Source of the DNA: Vanilla planifolia
Lineage: Eukaryota; Streptophyta; Magnoliopsida; Asparagales; Orchidaceae
Length of the DNA stretch: 64,000 nt
Direction: 5' to 3'
Assembly (NCBI GenBank): GCA_023846275.1
Contig: CM043875.1
Coordinates: 23,192,593 to 23,256,592, forward strand
Positions 35,511-47,269 of this stretch are shown here, piece by piece; the first letter of the stretch is position 1, and the number at the start of each line of letters is the position of its first letter. A program made the position numbers and the translations under genes. Under the pieces are notes generated by a model. It searched no databases and was not told the DNA's origin. It was given only the letters and a program-made list of their open reading frames with translations.

Positions 35511-37462
35511 TGTCAAAGGTTGACTTTGATAAGTAGCCTTAAGGGTATGGCTTTAAGAAGGTGGCTTTAAGGAGAGATTCTCAAGGAGCTAGTCTTAAGG
35601 GTATGACCTTGAGAAGCCATGGTGTCTATCACTATTGTCCACCACTAGTAAAGCTTTGAGTTAATGGATAAAATTTTATAGATGTTTGTTTCTTCATTTG
35701 ATCTCAAATTATTTTAATTCTTAGAATGAAGAATTATCTAAAAATATTTATGGAAACATGAATCAAAGAAAAGTAGCATGCAAGTTCAAAATTTGTAAAG
35801 ATATAACTTGTCTTATATAAGAGTTGACTTATGATCTTCATCTTGATATTAAACTAATTAGTGCTTAAATCCTAATTAGCTTTCTTGATTTCTATGGCAA
35901 ACAAATCTAGTTATGAGCAAAACATCCTACTATGTGCCAACTGAGTGTGATATTGAGCTCCTTGGATTGTTTTTTAATGAAGGAAGTTGAACCTCTTAAA
36001 AAGAAGAGGAAGTATGCAAATATTAAAGAAGTCTCACAAAAGAAGATCATGATGTTAGAGGTTCTAAACCATCATTAGAAGTAAAGTAGAAGAGATCATT
36101 GTTGAGAGTGTCCATTAGTACTTTTAAAAGTCTTCTCATTGTAATTCAAAAATGATAACTTTTATCTTACTATTGGAGGCCTCATTGGTGAAGAATGAAG
36201 CTTTTAGAGACATAGAAGTTACCCCTTTCAAACCTGCTAACATTTCAAAGTTAGTTGAAGGATCCTAAAATTTTATGGTGACTTTCGATATGCTTGTCCT
36301 TCCCTTCTCAACTACCTTTTTTGACATCTATGTTAAGCATCGCTCTAACCACCACTAGAAGAGATAAGTATCCTTCTAAAGTAGTAACTACAAATGTCCT
36401 AAAGAAGCTGGTGGAGAAGGAAAAGAAAAAGGGGAGTTGCTCTAAAAACTTACCAAAAAGTTGATTAGTTGTTACACTACCTTGGATTGAAGAATATTTG
36501 GGTTTTTATATGAAAGATAGTCAAATTCTACTGGAAGAAGCATAAGCTCCTCTTAAGGCTCTAAGCTACCAAAGAGAGGATGCAAATTAATCTCAAATGA
36601 TATTAGCTTCATCTTGAGCACTCTAATTCCATTGATGATAAAGTTCATTAGATCTCCAATAATATTTTTGAATGATTTGAGGGAGGCTCTTAAGCAAAAC
36701 ATCAAGGAGGTAAGTAGTGTATAGGGACATGAAAATTATGAGTGTGTGTTGGTTGAACTCTCATAAGCTCCTAGGTAGTACATTAATGAAGATCAAGAAA
36801 ATCATAAGAGAACAATAAGATAAAAATTATATTCTAAAGATCTTAAAAGAAAGTTTAAAGAATTATATCATATCCCATTATGAGAGAATTATTCAATTCA
36901 ATTCTTAGGTAAAATTATTGAAAGATCAATTAGACACCATCCCTTATACTTGGTCAAGTAGATTAATAAAAGTGAAAAACTTACTCCTACTTGAGGAAGA
37001 CTATTGAGGAGGTGAGAAAATGATCCTCTTAATAGAATTATGGTGATCTATGGTGTACTAAAGAGGCCTTGAGATCAAATTTTATGTATAGTATAGAACA
37101 ACCTCTTATATCAAGAGCACTTGAGTTCTCCAACTATAATGATTCTTTTAGGAGAAACTAGCTTGCATAACATAATGGATATAGTTCAAACCATTTGAAG
37201 GACTTCCTTGAGGGGTTAACCTCTGATATGATTGTTATATTTTCTATAATATCTCTTTTGATATAAATCCAAAAATGATAGTTTAACAAAATTAAAGAGT
37301 TCTTTTTAAAAAGAGGCATGTAGCTTTTTTCAATGCATAATTGTGTGTTTTGTCATTAAGTAGATGCATTCACGATTCCTTAAGTATCACTTGGCATGCT
37401 CAGCTTGATTGGACAAAGTGTGGCATGTGGAGACAAAGGGGGCATAATCATTTTCAATTATT
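35511..37462. other. Unassigned sequence with weakly coding-like stretches
   Basis: Plus-strand readings with fewer stops than expected occur at about 36440-36600 (a LVVTLPWIEEYLGFYMKDS stretch) and 36880-37000 (a KDQLDTIPYTWSSRL stretch, coiled-coil-like). They match no family that I recognise. A purine run AAAGGGGGCATAATC at 37435 resembles a polypurine tract. A decayed retroelement is the most likely source, not shown. Confidence 0.3.
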
Positions 37463-38206
37463 TTATCTGTAACAGCCTTACTTTTTCTTTATTTTATTTT
37501 TGTTGAAAGAGCACTTTGAGACGAGTCTAACAGTGTTTAGTTTGTAATTTTTGGAGTTCTAAAGATTAAATTATGAATTTTTAAAGATTTGGATAGATTT
37601 GTAATATTGAGGATATATTTGTAATTTTGTAAATGTCAGCATAGTTCCATTCATTTTGGCAGAAGGTATATTTGTAATTTTAAAGTTGTTGGCTGCATTA
37701 GGTATATATGCAATTTTAGGAATTTCGGCATAGGTTTATTTCTCCAGGCAGAAGATATATGTGCAAATAAAAAATTTGGAAGGGGTGATGTAAAATGCGG
37801 TTCACGAATTGAGGGCAAATCGGTTTCAACTGCGGTTATAAAAATTGAAGCAGAGTGCATTTGAAAAGCACTTCTGCTAATACCGATTGTAGGAAAGGGT
37901 TGCCAGAGCTCACGGAGTGCGAGGATTTCCATAAGTGACGGTTGGCAAGGATTCGTAAGGCCTTCTGGGAGTGTGCGAGAGTTCCAGCAATCGCCTCGTG
38001 TAGAGTTCCGACACGCGACAGTGATGGCCGGCGAGATTCTGTAAGATAAGGTAAGAAAACGCTATTTTTGCTTCGTTAGGGTTGTGTAAGATTTTTTGGT
38101 TAACGGCGAAGACTGAAAGGGCGGAAGCCGAGTGGGATTAGATCGTTTCAGTGCATGAACCGGCCAGTCCAACGCCGGCGAAAGGTTTCGGTTTCGCCGG
38201 ATGCAC

Positions 38207-38208
<2 letters not shown>

Positions 38209-38288
<80 letters not shown>
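38209..38288. repeat. (GA)40 microsatellite
   Basis: Eighty uninterrupted bases of GA inside SoloLTR-1. All four overlapping reading frames of Ser-Leu or Arg-Glu repeats are products of this repeat. Confidence 0.98.
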
Positions 38289-38292
<4 letters not shown>

Positions 38293-38420
38293 AGCAGAAA
38301 ACTGATCCAGGCCTTTGGACTGGGTCGCGCTGCTGAACCGGGCGCGGGCGGTCCAATGCTGACGGAAGCCAACAGCTAAATTAAGGAATTTTGGGAATTT
38401 TCGAAAATGCGTTTTGGAAA

Positions 38421-38528
38421 GCTGTTTGGGAAAGCTTTTAGAAAGTAGGATTTTTGGCTGTTTGGGAACGCTTTTAGAAAGCATAATTTTTTAATTGTTT
38501 GAAAACAATTTTTAGAACGCAACTTTTG
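38421..38528 (+). repeat. 36-bp tandem repeat, three copies
   Basis: Units 38421-38456, 38457-38492 and 38493-38528; units 1 and 2 share GCTGTTTGGGAA and GCTTTTAGAAAG, unit 3 is more diverged. Lies in SoloLTR-1. Confidence 0.85.
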
Positions 38529-38884
38529 GCTAATAAGCATATTTTAACTTGATTATGTTTGCACTATGGCTTTGTAGGACATCAAGGAAACAAATTAGAA
38601 GTGGACAAGAAAATTTGATACAGCAAATCCAGGTAGATAAATTCCTAACCCTGTGATGTAGCACAATATTATTGTTTTTACATGGTTTCTTATTATCACA
38701 TGGTGCTTTGGTTGTTATTTATGTATTTGCATGAAAACTGAAAAGAAAGAAATAGCATGATATGATAATGAAATAAAAAAGAAGAAACAATATAGAAAGA
38801 AAGGTCTTTTGATATGGCATAATTGTTTGGAATTATGATTGGAAATGGTAGTAAAAATGGATTCTCAGAGAACATTATCCTCAC

Positions 38885-39083
38885 CACTAGGCTTAGCGTG
38901 TGTGATCGCAGGGTATCGATCTTCGGATCAGATATCTGCCTAGTCTTATGTGCTATGACTCCATGATGATTTACACCAGGCTCAGTGTGTTGGATCACAG
39001 GGTATGGTACCATACCTGCTTGGTGGCACTAGGCTCAGCGTGTTGGATCGTAGGGTATCGATCTTCGGATCAGATATCTGCCT
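38885..39083 (+). repeat. Direct repeat with 31-bp exact core and a 16-bp palindrome
   Basis: A 31-bp string starting GGGTATCGATCTTCGG is identical at 38911-38941 and 39053-39083, preceded in both by a CACTAGGCT-AGCGTG string. A third, shorter copy of the leader lies at 38971-39002, ending in the perfect palindrome GGTATGGTACCATACC (39001-39016). Confidence 0.92.
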
Positions 39084-39656
39084 CGTGTTATATGCTTGGT
39101 TGGATGTCGGCTAGAGGTCATTTATTGATGGTGATTGGATCCAGAGGATAATGCGTCAAAGGGAATTAGGCCAAATAATAACATACTATATAAGGAACTA
39201 GCATTTCTTTTGTGGTTTTTCATCTGGCATTATATATGATATATGATATGGTTTTATCTTTGTGCATATGATTCATCTTTACTATTCATGGTAATTTAAT
39301 ATCTCTTTTTCATAATTTGTTAGATATTATGATTTATCTATTGAGATATATAAAATATCATTTAATGCTTACATCATAGGTCATGTAATCACTGCACCGA
39401 AGGATGGGAATGGTGCTGCTACAGAAGAGCCATTTTCACGAGATGTGTGAGAGAGGGAGGGCTTGGTGTGATTAAACTTTTAAAAAAAACATGTTCTTGT
39501 TTATATACTTTGGATTTTAGAGTTGGTGTTTGTCTGATCGTCAGGTCCCCACCTTGGGTTTTGTTCTGTGTCCTCACTTAGATGTTGTATCTCGTGACTC
39601 TGATGATAACTTTGTTATATAGTGGTACTTGATGTAGGTGGGGGCTTGATATTATC

Positions 39657-40826
39657 AATCTAATTTTAGTTTGATCTAACAAAAAATAAGAATTAGGTTG
39701 GTTTCTTAAGCCTTTAAACATTTTTTAAGCCTATTTATTATATGCTCAATTTTTCTTGCCCTCTTACTTCCCTTCCCTCTTAGACTTAATAACTAAAGCC
39801 TTGACCAACTACATCAAAGAAAAGCATTATAAAAATTAGTTCAAAGATAAAATAAGAGGGTTCAACGACTCAAAAATTTATGTAGAATGAATGTTTAAAG
39901 CCACTGAAGGTGAAATAAGAGGACATCTGCACTTATTCTTATGGCTTTAGTTTTGAACCAAAGATTTCCTTCATGATACCATTTATAGGGGAGCAGCTCT
40001 TCATGAATAAGCTTGATAAGATCTAACTTTTTGTTATTTTTTGGTCCATGACATTTTTAGTCCTTACCAATTATTTTTAAAAGTTTTATATTTTTTTATA
40101 TCATTTTTGTACAATTAACACTTAATGCAATGGACATTATCTATGGTTTTAATGTAAACTTAGAGAAAAAGTGACATAAAATTGTTTATAAGAATTTTTT
40201 ATGATAAAAATGGTAGAGAACACTACATACCTAGGCTCCATGTACTTTAAGAGAAGTGATATGAGGAGAGGGCAACATCAAGGACCAAAGAGATCAGAAA
40301 GTAATTCTTAGGCAATAACTTGAGATGGAATCATTAGACAAGGATCAACTCCTAATAGACATCTAAATAGAGTGGTATATAGATGAATAATTTTATATTG
40401 GTTATAAAAGAAAGATTCTAGATGTCATACATGATACTCTAGCCTTAAGATATTAAGAAACATTTTAAAGATAAAACCCACTTGAGTTGAGATGAGATTA
40501 CTTAATGACATAATACTTTGATGTAGTGACTAAGCTATCACAAATGTGTTATCAAAGTAATACATCCTCTAATCTAATGTGGTTCAAAAATGAATTAAGT
40601 AGAATTTAGTGATATTAGAACACCCAAGGCCAAATAGGATGAGTAATCATTGTGTATGACTCTAAAAGTAGAATCACTGGATAATAGGTGGCTCTTAATA
40701 GTCTTTTAAATGTAGGACTAAAAGATGAATCTTTCCACATCAACTATAGAGAGAAGATTCTATGATTTATATATGATACCATAGTCTTAAGATATCGAGG
40801 TATCTTATAAAGATAAAACTCACTTG
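39657..40826. other. Unassigned; contains a diverged tandem pair
   Basis: About 40310-40485 and 40655-40827 are related (offset about 340 bp): shared strings include GATTCTA-ATG-TATA and ATGATAC-TAG-CTTAAGATAT and AAAGATAAAAC-CACTTG. At 39785-39945 a plus-strand reading with few stops (a FKDKIRGFNDSKIYVE stretch) matches nothing that I know. Confidence 0.4.
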
Positions 40827-43800
40827 TGTCATAGCCTTACTCAAACATTTTCTTTTTTAATATCTTACAATATATTTGAGTAATGAAAAATATCATGTTA
40901 CATTACACAAAAATCTTAAGGATACAAATCCAATAATCAGGTAAGAATGATGATGAAAACATATTTAAATATATTCCCCAAATAGAATAATAATAAAAAT
41001 AAAATATAATCAACATACATTTATACCTTTAATACTTTCCAAAATCATCATACACCTATACAAGCATCCACATATAACTCCAAATATTTATATAGTATTG
41101 AATTCATAAGATAATTATAAGAATTCATCATAGATCTCAACTTCAACTCACTCACTTTCAAAGACCTATGTCACATGCCACTAGGTTGAATTAACTCTAT
41201 GTGTTTTTATGTTTTAAATTATAGTTCAAGTAGCATAATAAGTTTAGTAAGTAAACTAATAACTACAAATATTTAGTAGAATGAAATGTAATAAGAAATA
41301 ATAACAAATATGCATGGCATATAAAAATTACTTGTAGAAATACTTTACTATTATAAACATGTATGTGATGCTTATTTTATGTGCTTTATATCTTTCATCT
41401 TATAATACTTCTCTTTTTCATCATTTCTTATTTTTATCATTTCTTATATTTCTCATCTCTTCATATTTTTCAAAATGTAGAGCCTTGATTTTTGCAAATG
41501 ATTATCATCCATACTTCACAATATATTATATCATTACACATCCATTAGCATCATCTTATATATAGACATCAGTTATTAAGCACATCATAATTGGCAAGCA
41601 ATATCAACTATATCATCTCTGCCCATCATCACCCTATACAAATTATTAGTGATAGAAAAGTTTAGTTCATTTCATAAAGTATTAGTGATAATTAAGAAAG
41701 ATATCTAATGTTAATATCTTATCAAGGCTTTGTACAAAGTACTAGTGATTGTAATCTCATCTCATGATATGAAGTAGTCATAAGATAATATTATAAGAAA
41801 ACCACATCATCTATTTATCATCTCATATCACATCATATGATACATCATTAGGTTTTAAGCCTAATCTCAATGATCATTCATTTTTTTCTTTTTATTTATT
41901 TACATTTTCATTTTGTGTTTTAGCACTTGTAATAATTAAAATATAATATACAAAGGCATATGTTTTATTATATTTTTATGCAAACACTTAGTCCTAATAA
42001 CATGTTATATAAAATTAGAACATATATACATAATCAAGTGATGCCATCCTATAATGCTCAAAATGACTATTTATTTTAAGTAATAATCATTTTGAGATAA
42101 AATAGAATGAGATACAACCATTTGGAAATACGAAGTGTAGAGCCATACCTATCCAATCTTTATAACTAATAATAATAAAATCAATAAATAAATAAACATA
42201 TACAAACTACCAAACCTTGTGCAGAGCCCTAATGATGAGATAATCCCAATCTTATTCAATGCCAATATAATTCATTAGATTAACCCAAAATAAAATCATC
42301 TATAAGTAAAAGTAAAAACAAAAGAACTCTACTACAAATTGTATATATAATAACATAACAACCTATAAGATATAATGTACTAAATTGATGCCACATGATA
42401 TTGATATCCACATAACAATCCTATCCATAAAAGTGTATCAATTAATCTCCATATAGAACTCTACCCACTAACCTATATAATGAGTAGGATCCTCATCCAT
42501 AACCTCATAATCCTCATCTTAATATGTAGTGGATGCATGACTTATCAAAATACAGATAAATCGAATAACTTAACAAAATACACAAGCATGAAATAAAAGA
42601 ATATACCAATGATCAAATAATAATCAATCAATGATAAATTCAAATGATATTAAGAATGTCTATCATATTAGTTATGTTATTTCAATTGTCCATGTATTGC
42701 ATTCCATTAGACCCAATTTGTCTTTTTGATCGTCATCCTCTAGATCTAATAACCAATATCTATATCCACATGACCTCTACCCATAAGCATAATAAGTTAG
42801 CATCCATCTATAGAATGATATGCTCATCCTATTCATTCTACACAAAGCATTAGTGGCATGATAAATATAAAGATATCATCACCTTATCCAATGAGATTAT
42901 GATGTTAATAATGAAGGTATTCTTACCCTTGCAACTCTACACAAAATACTAGTAGAGCTTTAGTATATAATGAGAATAATGTCGTAAGTAATCTTATTAC
43001 TTTGCATTCCAAGATTTAGAAATATCTTTAATAAATACATCATAAACAAATTATTCATTTTTCCTTTACATACATTATCACATTCCATTTTATCTAAAAC
43101 TTCTAGGTAAATTTATTTATTTCCATATGAATTAGGTAAATAAGAATAATACTAAAACAATTTTTCATGTAAACAAAAATACCAATCATTCCTAAGATAA
43201 ATATTCTAGGTAAATGTACCAATCCACGAAAAAGATAAATACATGTGAAAACATCTAAAATTATGTATTAATTTATAATTATATTTACATCACAGTTATT
43301 AGATTTTTCTACCTAAATCTGAGATAAAATGGCCTTTATCTAATCTCCTTGTTCTCTAAATTTCCAATAATGTCATGCATGCACATATATTACAAAAATA
43401 TTCCTTTTTATATATAACACATATTATTACCCATGCAATCCGCAAATGCACCTTTTTGATTTCTTCATTCCTGCCCGTCAACATACTATCAACTTAACCT
43501 TAACGTGTTGCATGCTTCTACATAATCTTTCTTACAATACCATCATTGGTCTACATACTATACAGTTCTTCTAACCTTCCTACTATTCTCTACAAAATGT
43601 TTTCCTTTGCTTAAACTTAATTGGTTCTCATCCTAACATACCACACTTTCAAACTAATGCACCATCTGCTTGACTTATAATTTAAATAATCTTTTTCTTT
43701 TATGGCTTCCACACTTGACATATTGTACAAATGAACCCACCAAATGATACATTTAGCTATACTAAATACTAAATAAAAAAAGGATTATCCTTTTATTTTA

Positions 43801-44500
43801 TTGTCTCCAAATAACATATTACCTATTATAGCTAACATATAGTATACACAATTCTAACAGACCGACTTACTGAACAACCTTAACCTTGAATACATAATAA
43901 GTTTAGTTTAACATACAATATATTCCTATCCAGACAAGAATAAGCTCTTTGAATCTACTCAATTTAAAATCTATTCACTTTCAAACTTATTTTAAACCTC
44001 ACTACCTCAACTTTAATATATGTTAAAGGCTAAAACTTATTGATTCTTATTTCAAACTCCACTAAATCAAATAGAAGCACTCAATTTCTTTGTGTAGCTT
44101 TGGTTTTCTTTTGTTTCCTATGAACATCCCTCCAACAGTCCTTCCTCTCCTTCTTGATCTCCAATAGTAGCAACCCAAGTCCCTCTTGCATTCTTTGGCT
44201 TTCTTGACTCTTGTCACTAATCCTCTCTTTATCTCACCCTTACATGTTATAGAGAGCTTCTTTTGTCTCCCATAATCAAAATCCTTTTAAAGTTTATCCC
44301 AAGTATGGTGATAAGCTTAAAATGTATAATTATTAAATTGTCCCCTAACATTTACAAAATTTACTTTTATACATTTTTTAAAATAACTAATTATCTAAAC
44401 CTCCAAACATTATAAACTGATTTTCACTTCACTCCTCTTAAAGAGATATCTCCAATGGTATACTGAAATAAAATTTTTTATCTTATTTAAAATTGTGACA
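40827..44500. other. AT-rich block, perhaps one long decayed LTR
   Basis: No coding content. The left edge TGTCATAGCCTTACT resembles the SoloLTR-1 start (TGTAACAGCCTTACT), and the right edge is TTGTGACA, a usual gypsy LTR end; no matching target duplication is seen, so this is weak. An ACAAARYAYTAGTGAT-like motif recurs at about 41639, 41676, 41735, 42842 and 42942, with a related GCAGAGCCCTAATGATG at 42221. Confidence 0.3.
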
Positions 44501-45227
44501 CACAATGTCATATCAACTTAATAGAATAACAAAATTTGTTTAAGTCCTCGAGTGAATAAAGATCAACTTAATAAATTTTTTTAAATAAAAATATTAGTGT
44601 TTGAACACATAATTGAATGCCAAATTTGAATTAAGAAAAATAATAAAATTATTTTTGAAGTATTTTTAAGTTTAAAAAATCTTAAAAATACTGCACAATG
44701 TCAAAAAAATGTAGAACTCATCAAAGAGAAACATAAGAAAATGGCCACAAAATTTTAAAGGTTAAATTGATAAAAAAATAAAATACTTATTAGATTTCAT
44801 AACATTTAATTTAATCTTAATTAAATTTCCTAAATCCTTAAGTTTCCTAAACCTATGAATAAACCAATGAAAGTGGTTTTCCAAAATCATGTAAACTAAC
44901 TAGTCACTAGCAATCCAAGGGTCAAGGAAGGTCAAGAGATGCATCCAATGGCAAAGATTAAAGGATATGTTAGTTATGAAATGTAGAGGAAAAGGAAATG
45001 GAGTGAGTAGGATATAAAAGGAGTATTTTTAACAAGTTTAGAGAATTTTGGAAATGTGGTAATTTTTCTTAAGTGTAATCGACATGTGGGCTAGAAGAGA
45101 GAAAAAAAAGAGAAGAGATAGTATAGCTAAGAGAGTTGAAAGAATTTAAATTTGAGAGATTTTTTTCAATAGTCATATAAAGGAAATAAGAAAATAAGAG
45201 AAAAATATTTATTTTCACATAAATGTA
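44501..45227. other. Unassigned; TATA-box-like motif
   Basis: No coding content. GATATAAAAGGAGT at 45010-45023 is a strong TATA-box match followed by purine-rich sequence (45090-45180), so this could be an LTR promoter remnant; no LTR ends were found. Confidence 0.3.
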
Positions 45228-47217
45228 TTTTGTATTTCTGACCCTAGTTATGGAGCATTCTTTGATGATAAAAAATTTTAAGTATTTCTAATAATTTTTT
45301 AGTAAGTTTTTAAAATTTTAGATAATCAATGTTTATTTTCATGAGACAATTTAAAGAAGAAGAGGAGCAAAGGTCAAATCCTCTGAAAATCATCGTTATT
45401 GGAGTTAAAAACCCTCAAGAGAATCATTGAGTTTAATTTTAGGTATTTTATTTTTATTTCAATTAGAATATTAAGCTTGATTGAAATCATTTTTATAAAG
45501 TATAAAAAATAAATTTTATTTAAATTAGTCATCTTAGAAAAATCCTAAGATTAAATGTCGTACATCTCACCTTGATCATCTTAACAATCATTTAATTTTG
45601 ACCATATCATTGAAATGTTCATTTGATAACTTGTTGAGAAAAGTATATATAGTTATCATATTTAATTAGTAAACAATAATAATTATATTAAAAAAAATTG
45701 AATTTTAAATACAAAAATGTAAGTTTACTGTAGCCATAAGTATCTTAGAACTAAACTAAAGATGTTAGATTAACATAACAGTATTACACCTAAAATCCAT
45801 TTTGGTTATGTTATAATTGGGTCAAGGAATAACCCTCAAACTTGTTTATATATACCATAGCGAGATTAGGGAATAATTCCTAATTCTTTCCCTTATCTAT
45901 TAAGAGTATGCATTGGAGGCATGGGTAATTACTTCAAAAATGGACCGAGAAGTAGACTATAATAGACTGAATCTAAAGCTTAGGTTAAGCCTTCAAAATA
46001 AAAAAAAATTTACTTCTTTTGAGTCATGTGAGACAAAATCTCTTCCTTTGTTGATGAAATATAATTTAAAACTATGAGAGTGATTTATGCCACCCGATCA
46101 CACAATTTTGTGACTGAACAATCATCGACACATTCATCTTTCTTTTAAGTGCTAATTCAATAAGCCATCTGATCATGTAATTTTGCAATCTCATTATCTG
46201 CATTTAATCCACAAGTAAAATTAAATCTAGTCATTCAATTACAATTGAGGTCTAATGATCCAGATCAAATTCTAATTTCTAAATAATGCCCATTTAATCC
46301 CAAAATCACACAGTTTTTGTTATTGAAAGATTCTATTTTCTTCAAATTGTGTGAATTTTAAATAATGGATATTTTATCTTTTATTATGACTTGTTATAAT
46401 TTTTATTTAAATAATAATTTTATAATTAAAATTGTTTACACTTGGAAGTAATAGTGGATTTTTTTCACGTGTTTGGTAACTATTTTTTTGTTAAAAAATA
46501 TTTATAAATAATAGAATTTTTTATTAAAATTGATCGATGAAATTTTTAATAAATATAAAGAAAACTTTTCAAGTCACCATATTCAACCCGTTAGTACCGA
46601 GTGCTTATTGTCATTCCTTACATTACGTCCTTCACTCATCAAACTTCAAATTCTACTTTCTTCTCAAAGTAACTAAGATCCTAATGTTTTACTCTTAATT
46701 GATTTAATCAAAACACTTATGTCTTGTTAAGAATTTTATCAAGCATATGCTTTTTTTCGGATTAATTTCTATTTTGTGTTGTTGAATGATTTTCTTTTGT
46801 TGCCAAGTTTATTTTGATGTTAGGTTATAGCAGCTTGTCTTTATTATTTTATTATTGCAATGGTTTACCCTACATGACTTTTGGTTAAAAGCTTATATTG
46901 ATTATTTTGTTTTTACTTGATTTTTGTGGGCAATGAAATAGGCTTAATTTTAAAATGAGCCACTTAAAAATCATTAATGTATATTTTAATCTTTATTAAT
47001 ATTTCTATTTAAGTATATTTATAAAACATTTATTATTAAAACAAATTAACATGTTTTAAAAGAAAATTAATATATTTTAAAATAAAACAAAATCGTGCAA
47101 AATCACTATTAAGACATGTTTTAGATATTAAAAATTACTTTTAAAAAAATTTTAAATATTTTCTATAAAATATAAAATTTTTGTTTGCAATTCACCACTT
47201 TTGTTGAACCAACTTCA
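45228..47217 (+). repeat. Copia-4 5' LTR
   Basis: Ends with AACTTCA before the primer site and aligns along its length to 49604-51587, for example AAGTATTTCTAATAA, GTAAACAATAATAATTA and the AATAATTCCTAATTC-type block. The start is set by comparison; its TG has become TT. Confidence 0.82.
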
Positions 47218-47219
47218 AT

Positions 47220-47233
47220 TATTATCAGAGTGA
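47220..47233 (+). other. Copia-4 primer-binding site, decayed
   Basis: TATTATCAGAGTGA against the TGGTATCAGAGCGA expected; the changes are G-to-A, G-to-T and C-to-T. Confidence 0.7.
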
Positions 47234-47269
47234 GGTCTCTTTCTTGTGAGAAGAAATTCTTTAAGAGAT

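Larger units (their letters stand above)
37463..39656 (+). mobile_element. SoloLTR-1 with TTATC target duplication
   Basis: TTATC occurs at 37463-37467 and 39652-39656. Between them a 2184-bp sequence begins TGTAACAGCC and ends GGGGGCTTGATA. TGTAAC is the usual start of Tekay-type gypsy LTRs, and the end fits TTGACA with one C-to-T change. No gag-pol is present, so this is a solo LTR left by recombination between two LTRs. The sequence is much richer in G+C than its surroundings. The orientation is taken from the TGTAAC start. Confidence 0.8.

Noticed and set aside
38062..38484. Overlapping open frames rich in Ser-Leu or Arg-Glu on both strands
   Set aside because: They are translations of the (GA)40 repeat; no frame has a recognisable domain outside it.
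40140..40300. An RTE-type LINE tail suggested by a TYLGSM-like reading near 40225
   Set aside because: A single short match without neighbouring motifs in an AT-rich stretch is not enough.
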